From Bombyx mori (Eukaryota; Arthropoda; Insecta; Lepidoptera; Bombycidae), in contig NC_085129.1 of NCBI RefSeq assembly GCF_030269925.1, forward strand, positions 11,647,501-11,711,500: a stretch of 64,000 bases of DNA, given 5' to 3'. Made by a program: the position numbers and the translations under genes. Shown here one piece after another: positions 46,901-60,509 of the stretch. The notes below the pieces were generated by a model, which made no database searches, had not been told where the DNA came from, and was given only the letters and a program-made list of their open reading frames with translations. The first letter of the stretch is position 1, and each line of letters opens with the position of its first letter.

Positions 46901-49900
46901 CAGAGCAAAATTTTACTTGCTCTTATGAGTTCACGAGAATTTAGAAAAGCAAGTCATAAAACTGAGAGATCTTAAATTGGATTATTCATAGTAGGAACTA
47001 ATCTCGTTTGTTAAATAGTGAGGTACAAAATATGAATCTGCATGTTGAGTCACCTCATCAAACAAACAGAGTCAATTGAACTGCTTGGCACGAGCCAGAA
47101 CGTTCAATTAATTCCGTGGACTTGTTTCTCATACACTATCTCCAGGAATTGTTAAAGTGTATTTTAAGGAAAAAAAAAACAATCGCCCTACCCTAATAAC
47201 ACTCATTCTACGTAGTATGTTATGTACGAATATGACAAGTATGCTTTCCACCACCCACTCTCCCGCCCTCGCTTCGCTTCGGAAATTGTTATTTATTATT
47301 GATTTCTCCACTATTTAATCGAGGTTATTATACATATAAACCTTCCTCTTCAATCACTCTATCTATTTAAAAAAATCGCATCAAAATCCGTTGCGTAGTT
47401 TTAAAGATACATAGGGAAAGACAGATATAGGGACAGAGAGAGCGACTTTGTTTTATACTATGTAGTGATATATACCAATGCCAGCTGTTCGGTATTTAGT
47501 GAAGACTTTTTGTGTGTTTGTATTTACTAAATGTAATATATCAAATCAGGGATAACTATAGACTTCAATGTCTCAAAGTATGTGGCAGCATCACGCTGTG
47601 AGCTTGCTAACCCATGCACGCAATATAAAACGAACGTCATCAACAATTTATTTCATTTTCTCTATAATACGTCAGTAGTTCGAACCTCCATAAGCACGGT
47701 TAATGTCTTCCGAGTTGTACTTTGGCCCATCGGAGAATCGGATATGACGCAAATACATCACAACGTTCCTTCCACGCTTCCGCCAGCCGAATCCATGTTA
47801 GTTCACGACAACTATTTAATATTGAGATAGCTCTATTCAAATAGTAATACAACAAAGTACGAGGTGTGAATAAACAAACGGTGATAAGTTTAGGTATATA
47901 GTTTAGTTTTATTATTTTAAGGCAGATGAGAAAAGAAAATCACGGTCCGCGTAATGTTATGTGCCTTGAAAAACTAGTTTCAAGTCTCAGTTGCATATTG
48001 GCTTGATTGCTTTTAAGCAGGAATGAGCAGACGTAAGGCCATGAAATGCCTTAATATCAGTACCCAAGATATATGTATGTACGTATGGTAAAGGAATATA
48101 GGTAATCGATGTTGCTGAAGTTCCATATTCTTCTTAATCATTTGAGAAAATGCGAGTAGTTTGATTCACATTGTGATGTATGATTCTTTTTATTGTGATG
48201 ACAGTTGTACGAGATCACGGCCCACCGGGAGTTACTTAAGTGCCACATATGTTATGGTAGATATATGGTATATATGGCTATATATGGTAGATATCACAAT
48301 GTGAATGCCACCACTCAACTTGAACCACAAGGTCTAATTAACAATTGCATTACGGCTAATGTAAGGCTGTTCCAACTCTTCCCAATAGATTCCACAACAA
48401 TTTCGCTGGTCAAACAAGCTTGGTGATAGCACCTACCCGTGCCGGTTGACATTATCCTGCCACCAGTAATATGATCCTCTGGTCTTTAACACAACCCGAG
48501 CGGTCATTTCAAATAGAAAAAAACATCGCGGTTATAACTAATTTTAAGTAAATTTAATCTGATCAACACTAATTTAGGTGCCCAATTTCCAAACGGCGAA
48601 CTGAATTGAAGCATAAAACTATTATTTCAAATATCTTGATTCGTTTTTACGACTCATGATTCCATCGTTCTGACGTCACTGATTTGTACATACGTCTTTA
48701 TAATGAATTTAATTCCAAAAAAGTGCAGCTTATGAAGTACGTATTGGAAAAGCCTCGAAAGGTGGATCACGAAGCCGACCTTTGAAAGACACGGGGTTTG
48801 TCAGACGAAACAACATTTTAGTTTCGAATCCGCGTGTCGTTCTATATGATTCACGACACTTTCAAATAACTAGTTACAGATCAAAGGCCTACCAGTTTTG
48901 CTAGATGAAACCTGTGGTTATTTTAATGTAATGTGCATGTAATGTTCGATAAATCACGATTTATCTAGAATTAAACTTACTAGAATTTATAGCAAGGTGT
49001 AACCAAAATAAATGGAAAATTGAATTGAGCCGGAAAAACGGTTGCTCTTCCCCGAAAATTTTGCTCATGGTTTCCGGATTGAAGGCAAAATCGTAAAAAA
49101 AAAAAAACAATTCTTCAGAGCACTCCAGTGACTTGTTAAAAACTTTGAAATTTTGTAAATTGTTATTTTTGGCTCTTGCTACTGAAAAGATTGCCGACCT
49201 CTGCCTATAGAGAACATATACTTCCAGTTTTATCTAGTTCGAATCACATACAAAGTTAATGTACCTAATCGAAAACAGTTCCGTAATACATTGGAACCTG
49301 ATTTATATTATACACTTTCAACGCGACAGAATGAAAATCTATTATTCCTTATCATGTTTACGAATACTCATTTCAAACAATCAATGTATGCATTTTTAAA
49401 TATAAAAATCTTAGTTCACACAAATATAAAATTATAACTTCAATTATAAACAAACAAATAAATATATGACTGTAACATTTGAAACATCTATTCTCTTTTC
49501 TATCGAAAGATTGCGGGTTCAAGACTGATCACACTTCTATTTCGTTGTTTTCCTAAAATTCATATTTTCGTAGTGTAACATTTAAAAGCATGGGCCAATT
49601 ACGTTTTAGCCGTTAGCGACTACAAATTAAGAAAATAGATAGACAAAAATGTTGGCAGTCCTTTATACAGATTATTTTAAATACTATTTTGATGTTTGTT
49701 TGTTCATGAGACTACAACACGTTTAATGCACTTATTTAATCGAGTAGATTAATTATCGCACTTGCGCTATTTGCCAACATGACAACCTTATTTAGCACTA
49801 ACTCAACTATGTGACTATTTATTATGAGTACTTTTTGAATATTAAAATGAGAAAATGTGACAAAAATATATACATATAAACAGAAATATTTTAGGTAAAC

Positions 49901-50395
49901 AACCAGCGCTTACATGGATTTCGAGATTCCTTGAGATGTCAGATCTGAATTCTATTCCATAACCATAACGAATATCCACATTACGAATTAAGCATCATTC
50001 GGTATTACTAATTCGTGCAAGAAAATAATAAAAGAATTTAATTATTTTCTAGTTTGGCTAATTGAATATAAACTTTATGTTTCACATTTACACTCTTTTT
50101 TGGTATTAACATTCCGACCAAAAAAACGACTATGTCGAGAAAAATGAATAAGATCGAAAAAAACCCAGCAAAAACAAATATTTCCAAAACGATACCTATC
50201 TATACCTACTCGCCATATCTACGTTGCAAATAAAATCGGGTGACAATTAGTGAAAATGGTACTTAAAATTTCTTTTTTCTTGCCTGAATATTTTTAGATG
50301 AGGGAAATTCATTGAAAAAAAAGGACGTTCAGGAACAAGTGAGATTTGATATCGATATAGCAGCACTCGAATTGCAATAGCTATGTAATCTATAC
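46900..50395. other. Upstream intergenic, no gene recognised
   Basis: AT-rich sequence with a repeat-like tail near 47.34-47.47 kb (cgactttgttttatactatg, a motif common at lepidopteran transposon ends) and an old Bm1 copy. No splice-bounded ORF with protein character seen. Confidence 0.4.
48200..48472 (-). repeat. Old Bm1-type SINE
   Basis: Minus-strand copy with acgagatcacggcccaccgg, tgaatgccaccactcaactt and cacctacccgtgccggttga, ending cctgccaccagtaat. It is highly diverged, with a local tatatggtagatat expansion. Confidence 0.65.
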
Positions 50396-50399
50396 TAAT

Positions 50400-50665
50400 C
50401 TATACTAATATATAAATCTACAGTGGTTTTTATGGATGTTCCTTTATAACTACTGAACCATGCATCCGATTGACTTGAAACTTGGTATCCGTGTAGAAAA
50501 TACATGTACTTAATGGATAGGCTAATATTTATATGAGCGTTGGACTCCCTAATAATAATGACAATAAATACCCTACACCAGTTGCGTTAATGATGAGAAT
50601 CTTTGTGGGGATGAGAAATAATAATGTTAATTTTAAATGCCCAGCGAAGCGGGCGAGTACGCTAG
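50400..50665 (+). mobile_element. Non-autonomous Helitron-like element
   Basis: It begins TCTATACTAATATATAAATC and ends in a hairpin-forming gcccagcgaagcgggc followed by gagtacg and CTAG, inserted between A and T. The interior includes the common tactgaaccatgcatccgat segment. Non-coding. Confidence 0.7.
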
Positions 50666-51236
50666 TATACTCATACGAGTAAAGATAATGTGACACAGTT
50701 ATAAATAAAATAGTTTTTCTGAATCTACAGCCAATTACTGTAACCGGATATGTATTTAATGAAACAAAGCTATTAATAAAAATGTAATGTAGGATAGGTT
50801 TCTCTATTTATATGACGCGTATTCTATTTCCGCTTTCATTAAGAAATAATTGGGTCCCTATTGAAAGGAAGCTATGCCCACGCATCGCGAAATTGTACCT
50901 TAAACTGTTAAAATACAACTGAAGTGTTGTTATATTAAATTGTAATAGTAATACATAAGATAACTTAATAGCAAACATTTCTGATTAATTAGGAAATGAA
51001 AAATATTAGAAATAATAGAATAACTAAAACATGGTTCGTGTCTGTAATTCGCAAGTAAATGTTAAAACTTTGGAGAAGTTTAAGAAAAGAAAATACCTTA
51101 TAAATTACTGGTAATCCGTTTGCTTTTACCATCCTCCTCCTTCTACCAGTCCTCGTATTCACGTAAAAAGTGTTAAAAGGCTTTGGTCAAATTAGAAAAA
51201 CGATGTTTTAATGTTATTCCGAAATCAAAATGAAGC

Positions 51237-51590
51237 TTAGCCATCGTGGCCTAAAAAATAAAATTCACAGGTTTTTACGCGTAGCAACCGATGCTACTAT
51301 GTCTGTGTTCAAATCCCGCAGGCAGGTATCAATTTTTCTAATGAAATATGTACATACTTAAGATATATTCACGAATTACTTCTATGATCTCCTGGCCGAG
51401 TCTGTGCTCGCCCACCTGTCCTGGTGAAACTGAGAAGGCCATCGGGCCACCGATAATCATTCCTCTCAAAAAAAAACTAGGATGCAGGAGTAATAATACC
51501 ATATAACAACAATCAAAGCAAACTTTTAATCCGCGTCTGTGTAATATCTCAAGGTGTGTGGCGGCATTTATGCTGTAAACCGCTAGTAAA
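51237..51590 (+). repeat. Bm1-type SINE split by another repeat
   Basis: The tRNA-like head is clear (ccatcgtggcctaa, then a B-box in gtgttcaaatcccgcaggca) and the linker aaatatgtacatacttaag follows. From about 51393 to 51470 the sequence switches to the retroelement fragment also seen at 11.2 kb. SINE body resumes near 51541 (atatctcaaggtgtgtggcg). Confidence 0.6.
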
Positions 51591-52455
51591 ACATAGTGCA
51601 TCGGTAACTATTTAACCGTTAACAACTGAAAACGGGCATTTTATAACACTATAGCTTTATTAAAAATTGAAAGGAAAATTTATTTAAAATTTGGAAAAAA
51701 TATCATAACAAAAACACTTCTTCATCTATTTAAATAAGGTAAACCGAATTGAAGTTCAATTAAAAACATCGAATTGTTGATGCTAATACGAAACAAAGCG
51801 GACCTTTAATTACAAAGACAAATATCGCATATTAATCGGAATGTCGCTTACGCTAAAGAGCCTTTCACCCCGTGATATTTAGACACATAATAATATTTTT
51901 GTGCATATTCATCAATAATATAGAAATAAATACAAAAATACATTGCACTAAAGAAGTTGAAGTTCATTAAGTACCTCGTTTACTAAGAGTTACATGTGCT
52001 AAGGGTTTTCCACATCCGCCAGCAATTATCTAGAAAAGTGTTACTAAAACTTAAATCGTGTACCGGATCAGAGAATAAGACGTCATAGCTGGCCCGATAA
52101 ATTAATGATGTCACAACTCCGGCCGGGGAATCGAAGTTGTGACGCAAAAGGCGCAGCAAAAACTTATTTATCTCACTTATTTCCGTTCTCTGAATTCAGA
52201 CTAGATAAAAATCAAAAATCAACCTGAAATTCCTCGCTAAACAAAGTAGACTAAAAAGGTACTGAATGTTTTCGGTGTAAATCATGATGTCATTGAAATT
52301 GGTTCAGATGAAGCATTGGTCGTGAGAGCTGATGGTTTTGTTAACTGGCTAACCGTGACCTATGGTCCAAATGACAAATTTGTTAAATTTCCCTGGTAGC
52401 TCTGAATTGATTTTGATTAGTAGTGAAAGGGGTATTTATTTTTTAAAGTAATTGC

Positions 52456-52702
52456 TTTTTTAGTTGCTTAGATGGGTGGACAAGCTCATGGCTTGCTTAG
52501 TGTTGAGTGGTTACCGAAGCTCATCTACTAGGTAAATGCCGCCACCCACCTTGAGACAAGAGTTCTAAGGTCTCAATTTTTACAGTATAATGGCTGTACC
52601 ACCCTTCAAACCGAAAAGCCTTACTGCTTCACCGTAAAAATATGTAGGTAGGGTGGTGGTACCTACCCGTGCGGACTCACAAAACGTCCTACTGCCAATA
52701 AA
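52456..52702 (-). repeat. Bm1-type SINE body
   Basis: Minus-strand copy with gttgcttagatgggtggaca, accaccttgagacaagagtt-like body and gtggtacctacccgtgcgga. Moderately diverged. Confidence 0.8.
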
Positions 52703-53879
52703 TGCTTCAGGAAAACATAATTTTAGTTTTTCAATATAGAATATATTTAGAATCGCCTTTTTTGGTATAGATGTATGTATGTATATGTTACCGTTTTAGG
52801 TCAAGTTAAACGACAAATAAATAATAACTGTTCTAAAATGACAGTCTAAAATTAGACTAAATAAAAGAGTCTTGATGTAATGTGAAGGTTTTGTCTAAAT
52901 TTTTGCACATATTTAATATGCGTGCCATTTAATCCATCATTTAGATTAAACTTTGGAAATCTTAAAGCAATTTTTGTATTTTAAGATAATTGTCATTACT
53001 AAAATATTAAGTACTATTAATATAATTTTAACATTGATCCAAGTTTATTTTATTAAAGTTATTGTTTCGAAATATTTTTACATGATGTAATAAAATTTAA
53101 ATAATATGTAAAATATTTAAGATTTATTGGCAAGCAAGTAGAAGGTAGGTAGCTAAGTAGTGACATAGAATGCCTGTTTAAAAGTCATCGTCTAAGTGGA
53201 TAAACAATCAATTGATCGTATTTGCTCTGCCATAGTGACTCACTTTTGTTGCTTTTTTTTTTCTTTTCTTAAATGAAACAGGGTCACTTTCACCGGTTGA
53301 TTCACTAAAACCGACTGTGGTGTAATTGGTTAGTTTATTGATTATTAGTTACTTAATTTTGACGACGTGCCAAAATTCATAAATATGGGTTCATTGTCCT
53401 GTCTAGCTTCACTTCCAGTGCTCCTAGTGATTTATTTTATTGTCTTTTTAATGAAGACGAGCATACCTCTTAGCCGATGGTTAACAATTATCGATGCTCA
53501 TGGGCAGCAGCAGTGTCACAGGCATAGCTTAACGACTGCTTGCTAATTAGGACTCTTTCTGAATCGCATTTGAAAATGTCATCTTCAATTTCGATTTCGA
53601 ACGATCCGGTAAATCAATTCACACTCAAAAGTTTACAAGGGTGATTTATCTTGAAAATATTATGGCCAGTTTCATATCGACTCTGTATCGGAATTCCCGG
53701 GATGACTAACTAATAATACCTAACATGATTTTTGCATCCTGTTGAAGAGTTCTGTTCCGGATTCCTACAACGGTATGAGAAGCATCAGATGACTCAATTT
53801 ACATAAAGTCATCACCATCAATAGGCCTAATTTTGCCACAAAGTGTTTTGTTTCAAGTTCGGGGTAGCCATCCGTTATC

Positions 53880-54165
53880 CTAATAGTATAAATACAAATT
53901 AAACTCGCCCTAAGGTCTTAAGATGCAGCATATACGTTGTGTTGAATTCGAACTCTGGCAACCGCTTAGCGGAATATTGGCCGCTAGTTCAGTCTCCCGA
54001 CTAGATCTTCTCAGTCAACTTCACAAAATAGATCGATCGGCGATCCATTTTGAAAATCGATCGATGTTTGCTATCCATAGTTATTGGGACACAGATTGGA
54101 GATCGTTTTCGATCTCCGATTGAACCGATCTCGCGATCGAGGATCCGATATTGGGACTGGCCGTT
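53880..54165. repeat. GATC-rich probable MITE
   Basis: The stretch is dense in GATC and CGATC, with internal palindromes (gatcgttttcgatc and similar). The outer parts (ggaatattggccgctagttc and the reverse complement of gatattgggactggccgtta) look like degenerate inverted ends. A 66-codon ORF across it is not convincing. Confidence 0.35.
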
Positions 54166-54285
54166 AGTGGGTCGCGTTTACGATTCGATGCTAGATTCTG
54201 CGAAGCACTGCTCTTGCTGAGGCCAGTGTTAGCACACTTCTATCAGAAATAGCCTCTCAAGGCTATCAACATAGGTAGGAGAAAA
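54165..54285 (-). repeat. Family-B repeat fragment
   Basis: It contains tagtgggtcgcgtttacgat, agattctgcgaagcactgct and tagcctctcaaggctatcaa, then a gtaggagaaaaaa end. Confidence 0.75.
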
Positions 54286-54498
54286 AAAGTGGCTTGGGTT
54301 TACAAATGCTTATGATTGAAGATAAAGAACATAAAATAAAATAAAAAATAGTTTTAAAAACAGCAATGCAATCACGATATTCACTTGTTTTACGTTTACA
54401 CAATCCCTGTGTTTTTTTCTCACAAGATCATGATTAAGAAACTAGGGACAGGCCCGATTCCTATATTTTCTTGATATCGTAATAAAATCAGTGGGCGG

Positions 54499-54523
54499 TA
54501 ATGACGTAGTTACTACGTCATTA
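54499..54523. promoter_or_regulatory. Palindrome carrying two CRE-like half-sites
   Basis: TAATGACGTAG and its exact complement flank a TTA spacer. Each arm contains TGACGTA, a half-site of CREB/ATF-type factors. Function unknown. Confidence 0.3.
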
Positions 54524-54959
54524 TACTTATCCGACCGGCTTCACTGTAACTTGAATGGGAACGAAATATTGTTTTTTTTTATTTTATTGATTTTCCTTAT
54601 GTTTTTCTTTCATACGTTTAAGACGTGCAAATGAGCTTTATGTTATTAAGGTTGGCGTGATGTTAGTTGGCTAATGTAGCCTAGAGATATAACAACCTAA
54701 ACGCCGCCTAAAAATCAATGTCTTGATTTTCTAAGATAGTAGCTGGTCCACCCTTCAATTAGGAACGCGTTATCGCTCAAAAAATAGACAGATCAAAATA
54801 GTTATCACCATTACGTACCCGTTGGGATCACTATTTCCTTCCTCTATTCCCTGCCTGTTAAAATGTGGTTAAAAGTAATAAAAATGAAATTTTGCTCCGC
54901 TGTTCGACATTGAACTGATAAATTAATAAATGATGGGTTCTTGAGGATTATGAGGATGG

Positions 54960-55103
54960 GGCTTATGAGTTCAGAGGTCTCAGAATAATTACAACGGCTG
55001 CCTCACCCTTCAAACCGAAACGCATTACTGTTTCACGGTAGAAATAGGCAGGGTGGTGGTACCTACCCGTGCGGACTCACAAAAAATCCTACCACCAGTA
55101 AAT
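54960..55103 (-). repeat. Bm1-type SINE 5' body half
   Basis: Minus-strand copy from aggtctcagaataattacaa through accgaaacgcattactgttt to cctaccaccagta. The 3' tail half is absent or unrecognisable. Confidence 0.85.
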
Positions 55104-55104
55104 T

Positions 55105-56470
55105 AATCGTATTTCGTCTTAAGGTTGAAATAATAGTAAATATACCGATTGCCGCAGCAGAGCATGGCCGGGTTACCTACACTGGTAACGAATAAAATCT
55201 CTAACAATCTCAACTGATTTGTTATTTTAGTTACTCATTAACAAATCTTGCCACAAACGTGACCTCACCGCTCAATATTTCGTAACGCTTGCCATTTTCA
55301 AGATAAGCCTCACATTATTACAGTTATTTTGAAGTTTTCATAATTCTGTGACGTTATTGAATATTTCATATGATACTCTGGTATAAATTACAAAAGAGAG
55401 TAAAGATTTCGTAAACACTATCTTTACCCAATTATTAACCAAAAAGTTTTTAGTATGTTTCGTAAAAGACCCGCTATATACGGAAACAGTTGTAGTATAT
55501 ATATTTACATTAGCACTTCCATTCTATTTGCAAAAAATAAAAATTAACAAAATATAAAAATTATCCATACGTTACATGTACATGGTAACATCTCGAACTC
55601 ATGATAACTTCGAAATAAAAATAGCTGATAGTTATAGCTTAGTATTAGGGGTATGTCTTTTCACTTTGTTTTAATCAGCAATGAAAAGGTTTTTCTTAAT
55701 TTTTTTATAATTTATATTTTATTATCGAATCGTATGGAATCAAAAGAGTAATTTCTCAAACAAAGTATTTATTTGACAAAACATTGATTATTATAATATA
55801 CATACATAATATATTGAGTCCCCATTGTTTTCCCGGATGAAAATTAACTAATAAAGGTACAATAAAGAGAAAAATGAAAAAAATTCGTTTCCGATACAAA
55901 ATTCTACCTCAAGTAAATTGTCCAGAGAGATAAGTTTTTTATATGAGCACTGCAATATTTCAAATGATGTAAATTATTAACTTTAGTAAAATCTCGGATT
56001 ACAGAACAAAACGTTAGATTTCACGGTGGTCCATTCACGGTGTGAGATGAATGGATGAATCATCGATTCCGGATCACACACAACTGACTCAGTGATTTTA
56101 CGGTCAGCACGCATCCGTTAAAGCAGCCCATGTGGTTTAAATTTAACAAAATGCTAATAGTCAACTAAGTTTTTTTTTAAGGATGGAAAGATTATTTGCG
56201 ACCGTAAGCCTTTCCAGTTGCACCGGGGTAGATATGCGAGCACGGCCAGCTGGGAGATGTGTATTTGCTAGTTGTTAGCAACTGAGCGCCTCAGAAAGAG
56301 ACCTGACATGTCAAGGGCAGTCGGTTCTGGTAGCTATCTGATTTGAAACTCGGCTTAGACGTATCGTTTGATACGACTAAATCGGGCATATCCTTTAGAA
56401 TCCGATGCTCTCCGCTTACAATATGTCAGTATGTACAATGTATCAGTATCAGTGAATGAATCGCTTACAA
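55105..56470. other. AT-rich stretch, nothing recognised
   Basis: No exon, repeat family or regulatory motif I can support. Confidence 0.4.
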
Positions 56471-56477
56471 TTGTCAA

Positions 56478-56560
56478 CCCACTGAGTTTCTCGTGGGATC
56501 TTCTCAGTGGGTCGCGATTCCGATCGGGTGGTAGACTAAGTGTTTTTGCTAGAGCTAGGA
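56478..56560 (-). repeat. Family-B repeat fragment
   Basis: Minus-strand copy with cccactgagtttctcgtggg, atcttctcagtgggtcgcga and gatcgggtggtagac. ORFs on both strands across it are shadows. Confidence 0.75.
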
Positions 56561-56729
56561 GTTTTTGTTTATTAATGACTACAACAGTTGCCAGTGAGTA
56601 AGTGTTCCTAATGTAAAATTCCCAAAATAACGCCAGATTAAACACAGAGAAGCTACATCTCGGCGAAAACGAAAGAAATTACAAAATTTAGGTACATTTC
56701 ACTTTTAGAAAAGACTATGAGTACATTAT

Positions 56730-57089
56730 CAGGGCCGTATTCAGGGGAGGGCAACCGGGGCGAAAGCCCCGGGGCCTCCACAAGCAAAGGGCCCCCAGAA
56801 TAGATATTTTGGAAAAAAAAACTTTCAAATTCCGACAAGATTAATTTTTGTCGTTGTATTACTAAGCGTTAACGTTAACACTAAAATTTAATTTCAGATA
56901 ATTTTTATCTCTGATTATATTTATGTATATTTGTTAAATACTAAGAGAATCTACGTGATTTCACAATAAATTATTTATTGAAAAACTGACTGAATAAAAT
57001 AGTTCATTTTAATTGGAAAATAATTTGGAGCCAGGGGGCCTCCACTCCTCTGTTGCCCCGAGGCCTCCAGACCTCTAAATCCGGCCCTG
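56730..57089. mobile_element. hAT-type MITE
   Basis: A 360-bp element with terminal inverted repeats starting CAGGGCCG(T/G)ATT(C/T)AG. The inner parts are GC-rich (cggggcgaaagccccggggc on the left, tgttgccccgaggcctccag on the right). Flanking octamers TACATTAT and TACTTTAA agree at six of eight positions, as an aged target duplication would. Confidence 0.75.
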
Positions 57090-57731
57090 TACTTTAACGT
57101 TGTTTCTTTTCTGACTGTTGTCTAGAAGGGAATTAGAGGCAGATATTCAACTATTTATTCTTATTTTTTATATTTATGTTATACTAGTTGCCTATTTTAT
57201 TTTCACACTAATTACGTAAGTACATACCTTATTTTACAAGTGTTTCTCATAAATACCTTTAAAACAATATTCATACGATTTCTTTTATTTATAGAAAATC
57301 ATACTATTTAATGATTTTATCAATAGTGGCGAACTATGTTTGGATATCTTTAAATAAGGCAATGACTAATTTTCAGGCACGTTAAGATATACATGAGTCA
57401 ATCTTATAAGAGTACTGTGCAAATTATTACGGGAATGAGTAATGAAAAAACCAGCTGAACAAATGCTGTGACTATGGGTCGTACATCTTAATGTCCAGAG
57501 ACATCAAGGCTATGATATTTAACGCCAGTGACAATAAATGCTTCGTTAATGTATTATAGAATACTTGAAAATCGTCTCAAGTTGAAAACTACCTATTATC
57601 CTTTAACATGTATTTTCTTTGTTAAAAGTATCTTCTCATTTCTGGGAAAAGATCATTATAATATCGTTACTATAATTTAATTTAGATTGTCTAATGGAAC
57701 AATTGTTATTAAGTATTCTGATATTTATAGA

Positions 57732-58500
57732 CTAGCTGACCCGGCAGACTTCGTAGTGCCTCAATCGATAAATAAAAGACCTAAAGTTTTGTTTTTACTA
57801 ATATTATAAAGAAGAAAATTTTGTTTGTTTGTTTGTATTGAATAGGCTCCGAAACTACTGAACCGATTTGAAAAATTCTTGCACTGTTTGGAAGCAACAT
57901 TATTCCCAAGTGACATAGGCTATAATCTTTTTTGAAAAAAAATATAGGGATCCCTACTAAAATTAGAATAATGTAACCCAAGGTGTAAAAAAATTATGTG
58001 AAATATTCTTTACATTGCGTGCCCTGCGAAAACTATTGATGATAGAATAAAATAATGTACTACGGCTTTGTAGAACACGTTATTATTTACAAAAAGTGTC
58101 GCGACAGCATATATCTAACTATTATAGTTATGCCGCAATAAATGTTCTTTTATTTAAAAAAATAATACAACGTCAAATATGGTTGAAATTTTCGTTAAAG
58201 ACCCGAGCGGAGCCGGAGCGGAGCCGGAGCGGGCCGCTAGTATTAAATAAACTTAAAACAAACAAAAGGAATCCTTCCGACGGGAGGGGACGGGAGGAAA
58301 CAAAATTGTTATTTTAATTTAATTCCGAACATTTTCATTCATTTGTCTACATTTTAAACCTTCTCTGGACTTCCACAAATTTATCCAAAATTTCTCGACT
58401 TCCAATATTTATAATTCAAGACCAAAATTAGCCAAATCGGTCCAGCCGTTCTCGAGTTTTAGCGAGACTAACGAACAGCAATTCATTTTTGTATTTTTAT
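57732..58500 (-). mobile_element. Helitron-like element interrupted by a second one
   Basis: The minus-strand 3' end reads GCCGGGTCAGCTAG (57745-57732). The distal part of the same family (aaatcggtccagccgttctc and gcgagactaacgaacagcaa) reappears at 58.43-58.5 kb, after a different element. Compare the related copy at 61243-61643. Confidence 0.6.
57797..58240 (+). mobile_element. Nested Helitron-like element
   Basis: It starts at the actaatattataaagaagaa motif and ends with a GC-rich direct repeat (gagcggagccg, about 58204-58230) and gggccgCTAG. Inside is aaactactgaaccgatttga, a segment common in lepidopteran Helitrons. It splits the older opposite-strand element. Confidence 0.6.
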
Positions 58501-58609
58501 CAGATATGGCTGATATGGTGTCTCTCTTCCACTGGAGCTCATATGAGGTGATTAAGGAATTCATCGGAGTATAAGCCGGTCATCGTTTACGTCGAACCCG
58601 TCGTTTGCG

Positions 58610-58832
58610 ACGAAGGGCTAGGCGAGTAAATTAACCCACAGACACAGCCCACTGAATTTCTCGCCGGATTTTCTGTGGGTCGCGCTTCCGGTCCGGTGGT
58701 AGATTCTGCGAAGCACGACTCTTGCTAGGGTTTATCTTAGCAACATCTTCAGGTTTGAGCCCTGTGAGCTCACCTACTGCCCGGCGACGCAGACATGGTC
58801 TCTCTAGACCATCAGCTTAGATACAGAAAAGG
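58610..58832 (-). repeat. Family-B repeat
   Basis: It is close to the 7840-8065 copy: gtaaattaacccacagacac, gcgaagcacgactcttgcta and atggtctctctagaccatca. Confidence 0.8.
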
Positions 58833-58839
58833 AGTATAA

Positions 58840-60165
58840 GCAGCGGTCCATATACCAGCACGTATCAACTTACTGCTATGGTCAACAGACTTTTTTGCTA
58901 GTTTCTTTGTGAGCTCGCATAGATTTATCTTATTGTACAATTTTGGTAGGACAATGACGTTATCCTGAATGATTCGTTTCAAGGATCACTTAAATTTCAA
59001 TTACCTACTCTTTATGATATTTGTAATATGGTAAATGAGAGTTCTGGTGAAGGAGCTCAGAGCCTACCTTGTTTCCACCACCTTGAGACATGACGCAACA
59101 TTTTTATTACTATGGCTTAATATCTCAACAAGAATCAAATAAATAAATAAATCGGTTGTCTGTAAAGTCGGTTTACTGACGATAGTTGAACGTGACAACG
59201 TCATAAAAAAATACTGATGGAATGGTTTCATTTTTCAATTATTGCAATTATCGTTGCTATAAACAATTGACACCACATTCACATTTCACTGAACTTCATA
59301 CTTGACGAAAACATGTAAATGTATTATTGTATAGCAGCTGTCCACGTGGATGCATCGCTCACTCAAGTAGGAGAGAGACAGATGTCGAACGCTGCCGAAC
59401 GCGGAGGCTGATTGTACCTCTTTGTCGCTCATTGCGCGCTCTCGCTTGCATTTCAAGCCTTAAACGGAACGCCTCACAGCGAGGTAATGCCGCTTGAGTC
59501 ATGTTTTTTCGTGCGTGCAGCCGGCTCTATCGAATTATAGAACGTTGTCACGTCAAACTCGTTATTTCTATTTGTAATTGCTATTAAAGCATTTTATTTT
59601 ATTTCCAGAACATTTTTCTTTATAATCTACATCAGTGCGAGCTAAGCACCTGTAAAATATATTAATAAATATTTTAAGTGGATGGCGTCATTTCTAATGA
59701 TTTTTTTATTATACCTACTAAGTAATCATTAAAGTAGCATCAGGGTTTAAAATTGTGTATATTTTATTAAATGGCTCAGGCTTGGACTTCCTCGTTTAAT
59801 TTTGGTGCCAAGAAACAATCATAACAAAGATTAATACACTTAAAGCTTAAATGTCAAACATATTTAACGAAGATAATAACGCGGACCGTGAAAAAGTGAT
59901 ACGATAAGAGAGATGATGCTTTGATAGCTCTCTTTGTTCCTTAAAGACTTTCTTATTAGTATACTTTTCGGTTTTCGCGAGTTATATACAATTAAAACTA
60001 CATTTACGATTTAATTCCGCATTTATTGTATTAATTTTATTATTTCGGATGTTTTGAACCGTCGTGGTCACTTACAACTAAAGCACCGGCAATTCGTTGA
60101 CATTTAAATATTGTGAAAATTAATATTCTTTTTTCCCTACCTAATCCCCGGTAGATCTAGTAAGA
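58840..60165. other. AT-rich stretch with one CpG-richer patch
   Basis: No gene recognised. Between about 59.33 and 59.56 kb the sequence is GC-richer and lacks known repeats (tgtcgaacgctgccgaacgc region). A Bm1 relic may exist near 59.05 kb. Confidence 0.35.
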
Positions 60166-60173
60166 TTGGTTTT

Positions 60174-60415
60174 GGTAGGACCTCTTGTGAGTCCGCACGG
60201 GTAGGTACCACCACCCTGCCTGTTTCTGCCGTGAAGCAGTAATGCGTTTCGGTTTGAAGGGTGGGGCAGCCGTTGTAACTATACCTGAGACCTTAGAACT
60301 TATGTCTCAAGGTGGGTGGCGCATTTACTTTGTAGCTGTCTATGGGCTCTAGTAACCACTTAACACCAGGTGGGCTGTGAGCTCGTCCACCCATCTAAGC
60401 AATAAAAAAAAAAAA
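60174..60415 (+). repeat. Bm1-type SINE body, near consensus
   Basis: Plus copy beginning ggtaggacctcttgtgagtc, with ggtttgaagggtggggcagc and gaccttagaacttatgtctc, ending aagcaat and a long A-tail. Low divergence from the copy at 45157 suggests recent insertion. A 105-codon ORF on the other strand is its shadow. Confidence 0.95.
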
Positions 60416-60509
60416 CTTGGTGGTAGTCTGTACCATGCGGTCCATGTCACCCATGATCGAACACAGTGGAAAACATCACATGTGGTCGCGATCCTCAGTA
60501 GTGAGGGAA

